A DNA stretch of 30,918 nucleotides from CAYYHA01 sp964471535 (GTDB lineage Bacteria > Myxococcota > Myxococcia > SLRQ01). The translations under genes and the position numbers were made by a program. The notes beneath the pieces are model-generated. The model saw nothing but the letters and a program-made list of their open reading frames with translations. It ran no database searches and was not told the DNA's origin. The stretch lies in contig CAYYHA010000030.1 in assembly GCA_964471535.1 (NCBI GenBank), positions 1 through 30,918 of the forward strand. The letters are read 5' to 3'. Shown here piece after piece: positions 25,393-30,918 of this stretch; position 1 is the stretch's first letter; every line of letters starts with the position of its first letter.

Positions 25393-26373
25393 CTAGCGGT
25401 ACGCGAGCGTCTCACGGATCGCATGGGCGATGCGCGGCGCGCGCGGCAGGTAATCCTCGTCCAAGGTATAGGGAAACGGCGTGTCCCAACCTGTCACACG
25501 TCTTGGCGGCGCTTCGAGGCGATCGAAGCAGCGCTCGGCGATGCGGCTCGTGATCTCGGCACCATACCCCCCAGTCAGGGGTGCCTCGTGCACCACGACC
25601 ACCCGGCCGGTCCGCCGCACCGACTCGGTCACGAGATCGATGTCCAAGGGCAGCAGGGTGCGTAAATCGATGAGATCGATGGACACCCCCTCCTCTTTCT
25701 GCACCGTGTCCACCGCCTCGATTGCCTCGTAGACCATCGCGCCCCACACGAGCACGGTGAGATCGTCGCCCTCGCAGATCACCGCGCCGTGGCCCAAGGG
25801 AACCCGATACGGCTCCTCCGGCACCTCTCCCTTGGCGGCGCGGTACACCCGCTTGGGCTCCATGAAGATCACGGGATCGGGATCGTCGATGGCCGCCAGC
25901 AGAAGCCCCTTCGCGTCGTAGGGGTTGGACGGAACGACCACCTTCAAGCCCGCAGTGTGCGTGAAGTAGGCCTCGGGTGACTGGGAGTGGTAGAGGCCAC
26001 CCTTGATGCCGCCGCCAAAGGGCGTGCGGACCACCACCGGGACGGTGAACTCTCCGGCGCTGCGGTAGCGGAACTTCGCCATCTCGCTGACGATCTGGTC
26101 GAAGGCGGGATAGATGAAGTCTGCGAACTGGATTTCGGGCACCGGCCGCAGGCCCTTCAGCGCCATCCCGATCGCCGCGCCGATGATGCCGCCCTCGGCG
26201 AGGGGTGTGTCGATCACGCGATCCGCGCCGTACTTCTCGTAGAGCCCCGCCGTCGCGCGGAACACCCCACCGAATTTCCCCACGTCCTCCCCGAGTACCA
26301 CCACGCGCTCGTCCTCGGCCATCGCTTGGTCGAGGGCGCTGTTGACCGCCTGGATGATGTTCATCTCCGCCAT
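25393..26373 (-). CDS. 2-oxoacid dehydrogenase E1 beta (branched-chain type)
   Basis: A 326-residue transketolase-like subunit that completes the heterotetrameric E1 with the alpha chain. Strong family marks are GEDVGKFGGVFRAT (28-41), PLAEGGIIGAAIGMA, EIQFADFIYPAFDQIVSE, LYHSQSPEAYFTH with His129 near the ThDP, EAPLTGGYGAEI, and GWDTPFPYTLDEDYLP. Several of these are the wording of mitochondrial branched-chain E1 beta rather than pyruvate E1 beta. It starts 12 bp after lipA and abuts E2. E1 beta preceding E2, with E1 alpha placed after E2, is an unusual gene order (alpha-beta-E2 is common). Confidence 0.95.
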   Translation of the reverse strand: MAEMNIIQAVNSALDQAMAEDERVVVLGEDVGKFGGVFRATAGLYEKYGADRVIDTPLAEGGIIGAAIGMALKGLRPVPEIQFADFIYPAFDQIVSEMAKFRYRSAGEFTVPVVVRTPFGGGIKGGLYHSQSPEAYFTHTAGLKVVVPSNPYDAKGLLLAAIDDPDPVIFMEPKRVYRAAKGEVPEEPYRVPLGHGAVICEGDDLTVLVWGAMVYEAIEAVDTVQKEEGVSIDLIDLRTLLPLDIDLVTESVRRTGRVVVVHEAPLTGGYGAEITSRIAERCFDRLEAPPRRVTGWDTPFPYTLDEDYLPRAPRIAHAIRETLAYR

Positions 26374-26385
26374 GGGGCTCGGTCT

Positions 26386-27429
26386 TCAGGGTTGGAGAAT
26401 GGGAAGGGCGGCGCTGCGCCGGGGACGTGCAGGAATGGGATGACGCGCATCGAGGAGCGCGCCGACGAAGAACTCTCCGGCTCGATAGCTCGAACGAACG
26501 AGGGGACCGCTGGCCACGTAGGCGAAGCCCATCGCTTCTCCGGCGACGCGAAGGCGCTCGAAGGCCTGCGGCGTCCAGAAGCGCTCCACCGGAATGTGCC
26601 AGCGCGAGGGCCGCAGGTACTGCCCGAGGGTGAGCAGCTCCACGCCGACGGCGCGGAGATCGCGCATGCACTCGAGGACCTCGTCCTCGCGCTCCCCCAC
26701 CCCGAGCATCAGGCCGCTCTTGGTGAAGGGCACGCCGGCGGCCTTGGCCGCCTCGAGCACCTCGAGCGACTGCGTGTACTTGGCCCGGGCGTCCCGCACG
26801 CGGCGGTGGAGGCGCCGCACCGTCTCCACGTTGTGGGCGAAGACGTCTGGACCGGCGGCGACGATGCGCTCGACGGCCTCACGGCGCCCCTGGAAGTCCG
26901 GCGTGAGCACCTCGACCCGCACCCAGGGCGTTCGCGCCTTCACCGCCTCGATGCAGCGCGCGTAGTGCTCCGCACCAAGGTCGGGGAGATCGTCACGGTC
27001 GACACTGGTGATGACGACGTAGTCGATCCCCATGCGAGCCACCGCTTCCGCCACGTGTTCGGGCTCCTCGGGATCGAGGCGCCCCTTCGGGTCCCCGGTG
27101 CGCACGGCGCAGAAGCGGCAGGCCCGGGTACAGGTGTCGCCCAGGATCATCACCGTGGCGGTGCCGCCGTTCCAGCACTCGCCGATGTTGGGGCAGCGGG
27201 CCTCCTCGCACACGGTGGCCAGCTTCAGCTCCCGCATCGACGCCTTCAGGCGTTGGTAGCCCTCCCCGGCGGGCAGCGGCACCTTGAACCAAGAGGGCAG
27301 CCGGGGCCGGTGGTCCGGGCGCGCCCGCCAGATTGACGCGATGCGGCGAGCCTCGGCCAGAGCCTCCTTCTCCGCGTCGTTCGATCCCGAGGTGGTGGGC
27401 AGCTTCCGCATGGGAGAAGGGGTGCGCAT
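26386..27429 (-). CDS. lipA: Lipoyl synthase LipA
   Basis: A 347-residue radical-SAM enzyme that inserts two sulfurs into the octanoyl chain LipB attaches. Both cluster sets are visible: auxiliary Cys74, Cys79 and Cys85 (CEEARCPNIGEC) and the radical-SAM CTRACRFC (Cys100, Cys104, Cys107), plus the C-terminal RSSY (312-315) whose Ser ligates the sacrificial cluster. The family segments TATVMILGDTC and VVITSVDRDDLPD are intact. ATG 27411 (Met7) is an alternative start; the likely -10 box overlaps the upstream ATG, which favours it. It leads the cluster that encodes the complex it activates. Confidence 0.97.
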   Translation of the reverse strand: MRTPSPMRKLPTTSGSNDAEKEALAEARRIASIWRARPDHRPRLPSWFKVPLPAGEGYQRLKASMRELKLATVCEEARCPNIGECWNGGTATVMILGDTCTRACRFCAVRTGDPKGRLDPEEPEHVAEAVARMGIDYVVITSVDRDDLPDLGAEHYARCIEAVKARTPWVRVEVLTPDFQGRREAVERIVAAGPDVFAHNVETVRRLHRRVRDARAKYTQSLEVLEAAKAAGVPFTKSGLMLGVGEREDEVLECMRDLRAVGVELLTLGQYLRPSRWHIPVERFWTPQAFERLRVAGEAMGFAYVASGPLVRSSYRAGEFFVGALLDARHPIPARPRRSAALPILQP

Positions 27430-27458
27430 CTATACCCAAAGGCGCAGTGGATCCACAA
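27429..27458 (-). promoter_or_regulatory. Candidate sigma-70 type promoter for the lipA-dehydrogenase-lipB cluster
   Basis: On the minus strand TTGTGG (27458-27453) and TATAGA (27434-27429) are 18 bp apart. Transcription would begin near 27422, which is downstream of ATG 27429 and just before ATG 27411, giving a very short leader. There is no Shine-Dalgarno before either ATG. The -10 matches TATAAT at 5 of 6 positions. Confidence 0.4.
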
Positions 27459-27544
27459 CGTCGCGCGAGGGGCGCAGACTCACGGCGTGCGCTGGGACCG
27501 GCGCGGGACGGCCGGCGCCCACCCGATGCGACGACCAGAAACGA

Positions 27545-27904
27545 TCAGAGCTGCGTGGGCGTGCTCCGAACGACGCGGCTGCCGAGGAGGAAGCCAAGGA
27601 GGGGCAGCGCCAGCGCTACGAGACCGCCGCCCACGTACCACGCCCAGCGAAGCAGCCCCTCGCTGAAGTAGCCCCGCTGCACGCAGCCGAAGAGAACGGC
27701 GATCCCGAGGAGGATCCCCAGAAAGATGAGTACCATCCCCCGCCGCGCGTTGTAGAGGTAGCGGATGGAGTAGACCAGGTCGGGATCCTCGAGGTAGCTG
27801 CGCCGCACCGCGGGGTCGGCCACGTCGAGGAGCGGCGCCCCGCACGCGGGGCAGCGGCTGCCGCCCGAGTAGGTCTCCTTGCAGTCTCGGCACACCTTGA
27901 CCAC
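27545..27904 (-). CDS. Small zinc-ribbon membrane protein
   Basis: A 119-residue protein starting at GTG 27904. The N-terminus is a zinc ribbon (CRDC at 5-8 and CPAC at 18-21), followed by a short linker and two hydrophobic helices (GMVLIFLGILLGIAVLFG and WYVGGGLVALALPLLGFLLG). The ribbon should face the cytoplasm with both termini inside. The family is not known to me and no function can be assigned. It lies between the lipA promoter and the lamin-tail lipoprotein; the stop is 115 bp from the lipA start, so it is a separate unit. Confidence 0.7.
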   Translation of the reverse strand: MVKVCRDCKETYSGGSRCPACGAPLLDVADPAVRRSYLEDPDLVYSIRYLYNARRGMVLIFLGILLGIAVLFGCVQRGYFSEGLLRWAWYVGGGLVALALPLLGFLLGSRVVRSTPTQL

Positions 27905-28029
27905 GGCCGCGGTTTACGGCGGCGGCCGCGTGGCGTCAAGCAGGCCCCCGTCGTGCACCCCCGCGCGCGGTCTTCCTGCGGGCCGAGGCCCACGTGCGTC
28001 GCGTCCCGTAGCCTCCCCCGCGCCCACGC

Positions 28030-30729
28030 TCACTGGCAGGCCGTGTTCACCTGCCCCAGCGAGGGGGCCTGCAGGCACAGGTCGGAGGCGTCGTCGCTGT
28101 CCGTTCCATCGGGACTGCGGCCGAGGGTCTGGCCCGCCGGCGGGCTCGGGGCGGCGCTCGTCTCGGTCCACCCGAGCCCGGCCGGGGGCACCTGAGTCGA
28201 ACCGCCCCAACGCACGAAGTCGATCCCGCTCCCGTAGGCGTCGAAGAGCGTGAGCGAGCCGCCGGTCACGCCACCGTCCCAGGGGATGTTCACCCCGGAG
28301 CCCAGGTAGACCTCCTCGGCGCTGCTCTGGCCCTGCCCCTCGCGGATCACGAGCCGTGCGCCGGGCGCGAGGATCCGTACGGGGAGCACCGCCTGGCCGG
28401 GGGCGTAGGTGGTGTCGGTCCAGGCGACCGACCACATCGAGAGGTCGACGGGATCACCGGAGACGTTCAGCAGCTCGATGGCGTCGGCCGCCCCCGCATC
28501 GATCTCGTTGATGACCACCGACGAGACGACGCCGGCCTCGAGACACGCGCTCCCCGGCTGACCGAGGCTCCGGTGCTGCAGGCAGAAGTCCGAGGCGGCA
28601 TCGGTGTCGCTCTCCTGCGCAGTGCGGGCGAGCGAGATACCGCTGACCGCCGGAGCGGGCAGCGCCGCCTGCTCGCTCCAGCTCGCCGGCGCGATGGGCT
28701 CGGTGGCAATGCCGCCCCAGCGCACGAAGTCGATCCCATTGCCCGCGGGATCGAGGAGGGTCAAGGCGCCCCCCTGCCCCAGGTACCACCCGAGGTTCGC
28801 ATCCAGGAGGCGCTGCCCCGGCACCGCCTCGGTGGCCTCACTGTCCACCAGGACCACACGCTCCCCGACGGCCAGCTCGTGGGGCGGGATGAGGACCGTA
28901 CCCGATCCTCCGTCCGCTGCCGTCCAGGCCAGCGCCCAGTTGGTGAGATTCACCGGCTGAGTGCCGGTATTGAGGATCTCCACCGCATCCACGGGGTCGT
29001 CGGGATCCACCTCGGTGATCACCAGCCCCGCGTCCAGACCGGCGCCCAGGCAGGGGGCGTTGTCCCCGAGGGGCGTGGGCGGCATGGCGCAGAAGTCCGC
29101 CTCGGTGTGGCTGTCCGCTTCCACGAAGCGCCCCAGTGTCGCGTAGCCGGTGGGGGGAGCGAGGGGCGACGATTCGTTCCAGGTGGTCCAGGCGGGGGGG
29201 ACCGCGCTGCTTCCGCCCCAGCGCACGAAGTCCAGACCATTGCCGTCCCGATCGATGAGCGCCGCCGACCCGCCGGTCGTGGCGGACCAGTTGATGTTGC
29301 CGCCCAGGTAGAGGGTGTCCGCGGTGTCCGTGCCCGTCTTCTCCTTGAGGAGAACGAAGCCCCCGGGCGGCACGATCGCCGAAGCCAGGGTGAAGGTGCC
29401 CGACTCGCCACCGGTGTCGCTCCACATGAGGGTCATGCCCACCAGGTCGACGGATTCCGTCCCGGTATTGCGCAGCTCCACCGCGTCGAGGTCCCCCACG
29501 TCGATCTCGTTGATCTTGAGGCCGCTTGGCGCATAGCCCGCGTTTCGAAGGACGAAGGGATCGGTCACCGCCGCCTCGCCGCGATCGACGCCGTCACTGG
29601 GGGTCAGGCGGATCCACACCGCATCCTCGTTGCGCGGCACGTCCTGCATGCTGTCCCAGACGAAGGTGTAGGTCCGTCCCTCGGGCGGTGCCTGCAGATC
29701 GATGAGGGAGGGCGAGCCCGCAGCCGGGCTGGCCGGCGCCCAGGCCACGCCATCCAGGGAGTACTCGGCGGTCACGTCCACGGTGTCCGCCTGGGGATCG
29801 GAGAGGTCGAAGGAGATGGCCACCTCGCCCTGTTCGACGGCGCCGGGGCTCTGCACCGAGAGGACCGGGGGATCGTTGGGCAGACCATTCTCGATCCGAA
29901 TGGGGTCGGTCTCGGCCGAGGCGGAGAGCCCGGCCTCGGTGGAGACGGTCAGCCGCAGGACCACCGCCTCCGCTACCCCCGGCACGTCCGCCGCCGAGTC
30001 CCAGACGAAGAGGTGATCGAGCCCCTCCGGACTGCTGGCGAGCCCCTCGATCCCGTCACCACCGACCCCTTGTGTCGCCGGATGAAAGGACCCGTCCGCC
30101 CCCTTGAACTCGACCTCGAGGCGAAGGAGCGCAGAGTCGGGGTGGGCCACCTGGTAGCGCACCGACACGTCCCCCCGCGCCGGTGAAGCCGGGGTTTCGA
30201 CGCGGATGCTCGGCGCCGCACCCTGCCCCGAGATCTCCACCCGGAAGGGATCGGTCACCGCCGGCGCACTGGTCCCCTCGTCGTCGAAGGCGAGGATGCG
30301 CAGGGAGACCTCGGCGGAGCCTGTCAAATCGGCTGCGGCATCCCACACAAAGGTGTGGGCGACCCCCTCGGGGCTGCTGGCCAGCCCTCGCACCCCGTCT
30401 CCTCCGGCGGCCGGGGTGGCGGGCACCCAGAGGGTCCCGTCCTCGCTGTACCCGACCTCGATGCGGACTGGGTCGGACTCACTGTCGACGAGGCGATAGT
30501 CGAGGCGGACCACCTCCCCTTGGGGGCCGGCGGGCGTCTCGACCTGCACCTGCGGCGGGGCGGGCTCACCGTCCCCGCCGGTGGCCGGACCGCAGGCACC
30601 GGTGAGGAGGAGCCAAGTGCAAAGCGCGAGATGCCCCGCACCCCGAGTCGCCCAGGCGGGGACCCGGCGCTCCACGGCAAGCAACCATTCCACGGACTCT
30701 CGACCACCCACGTTCCTTCTCGCGTGCAT
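28030..30729 (-). CDS. Modular lipoprotein with three Ig-like and three lamin-tail-like domains
   Basis: An 899-residue exported lipoprotein. The signal has a long n-region, core HLALCTWLLLTGAC and lipidated Cys46. Residues about 60-380 hold three Ig/FN3-like modules, each ending in a similar line (VAHTFVWDAAADLTG, DHLFVWDSAADVPG, YTFVWDSMQDVPR). Residues about 395-899 hold three lamin-tail-domain-like modules, each with an INEID/ITEVD start, a VELRNTG-type strand and a G-x-DFVRWGG end. LTD modules bind DNA or protein surfaces and are frequent on secreted nucleases and adhesins, but no catalytic domain is attached here. ATG 30729 is chosen for its Shine-Dalgarno (GGGAG, 8 bases upstream); the frame is open further upstream to 30846. 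Confidence 0.85.
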   Translation of the reverse strand: MHARRNVGGRESVEWLLAVERRVPAWATRGAGHLALCTWLLLTGACGPATGGDGEPAPPQVQVETPAGPQGEVVRLDYRLVDSESDPVRIEVGYSEDGTLWVPATPAAGGDGVRGLASSPEGVAHTFVWDAAADLTGSAEVSLRILAFDDEGTSAPAVTDPFRVEISGQGAAPSIRVETPASPARGDVSVRYQVAHPDSALLRLEVEFKGADGSFHPATQGVGGDGIEGLASSPEGLDHLFVWDSAADVPGVAEAVVLRLTVSTEAGLSASAETDPIRIENGLPNDPPVLSVQSPGAVEQGEVAISFDLSDPQADTVDVTAEYSLDGVAWAPASPAAGSPSLIDLQAPPEGRTYTFVWDSMQDVPRNEDAVWIRLTPSDGVDRGEAAVTDPFVLRNAGYAPSGLKINEIDVGDLDAVELRNTGTESVDLVGMTLMWSDTGGESGTFTLASAIVPPGGFVLLKEKTGTDTADTLYLGGNINWSATTGGSAALIDRDGNGLDFVRWGGSSAVPPAWTTWNESSPLAPPTGYATLGRFVEADSHTEADFCAMPPTPLGDNAPCLGAGLDAGLVITEVDPDDPVDAVEILNTGTQPVNLTNWALAWTAADGGSGTVLIPPHELAVGERVVLVDSEATEAVPGQRLLDANLGWYLGQGGALTLLDPAGNGIDFVRWGGIATEPIAPASWSEQAALPAPAVSGISLARTAQESDTDAASDFCLQHRSLGQPGSACLEAGVVSSVVINEIDAGAADAIELLNVSGDPVDLSMWSVAWTDTTYAPGQAVLPVRILAPGARLVIREGQGQSSAEEVYLGSGVNIPWDGGVTGGSLTLFDAYGSGIDFVRWGGSTQVPPAGLGWTETSAAPSPPAGQTLGRSPDGTDSDDASDLCLQAPSLGQVNTACQ

Positions 30730-30861
30730 CTTCGTGCTCCCAACGTTGCGACGGTAACCTTGCGACCTGGCATCCGCGTCGCGGGCGTCCCGTCGAGGGG
30801 CGCACAGACGGAGTGCCCGCCGCATTATTCGAGGCCCCGTCCGCACCCGCCCGGCCGCGCT

Positions 30862-30918
30862 CTCCTACCCCCGGCCCGCTGGCGGGGCAAGCCCCCGCCA
30901 GCGGGCCGGGGGTAGGAG
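30862..30918. terminator. 26-bp perfect inverted repeat at the right edge
   Basis: CTCCTACCCCCGGCCCGCTG ... (30862-30887) pairs perfectly with 30893-30918 over a 5-nt loop, with 26 matched base pairs. It lies 132 bp upstream of the lamin-tail lipoprotein and ends with the last base of the window, so it may be longer. It could terminate a gene beyond the edge; no T-tract is visible on the side that can be read. A REP-like or mobile-element end is the alternative. Confidence 0.5.

Overview
This is a very GC-rich, gene-dense stretch of a bacterial chromosome with no rRNA, tRNA, CRISPR array, phage or transposase genes. The gene style points to the Myxococcota or another former deltaproteobacterial lineage: large modular surface lipoproteins, an OmpA protein with thrombospondin type 3 repeats, a cysteine-rich secreted repeat protein, a sigma-54 promoter, and a branched-chain type 2-oxoacid dehydrogenase complex. 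The lineage is an inference from gene content; no marker gene is present to fix the genus.

Left part (1-5533). A secreted protein runs off the left edge. It is divergent from a short DnaK-like ATPase. Next comes a formate dehydrogenase alpha subunit that reads through an in-frame UGA as selenocysteine and has a bacterial SECIS hairpin directly after it. A convergent two-CBS-domain protein closes this part. The beta (four-cluster ferredoxin) and membrane (NrfD-type) partners of the dehydrogenase are not next to it but 11 kb away (16088-17666).

Middle part (5704-15987). A tight five-gene plus-strand operon encodes an MlaC-like periplasmic lipid-binding protein, an RND/MMPL exporter, a lipoprotein, a zinc-less medium-chain (quinone) reductase and a YhhN/TMEM86 membrane protein. 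Together they look like an envelope lipid transport and processing unit. A 978-residue lipoprotein lies convergent to it. Divergent from that lipoprotein is a cysteine-rich secreted protein with a textbook sigma-54 promoter and a strong intrinsic terminator.

Right part (16088-30918). After the formate dehydrogenase beta and NrfD genes come a minus-strand OmpA/TSP3 protein and then a seven-gene minus-strand cluster: lipA, E1 beta, E2, a small ABM-fold protein, E1 alpha, lpdA, lipB. This is a lipoate-dependent 2-oxoacid dehydrogenase complex packed together with both enzymes that make its lipoyl cofactor. The E1 alpha subunit carries a histone H1-like basic tail of about 70 residues. The window ends with a small zinc-ribbon membrane protein, a lipoprotein with three Ig-like and three lamin-tail-like modules, and a 26-bp perfect inverted repeat touching the right edge.

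Best candidates for something undescribed are the tailed E1 alpha with its embedded small protein, the truncated Hsp70-like protein beside the selenoenzyme, and the MlaC-RND-lipoprotein-reductase-YhhN operon.
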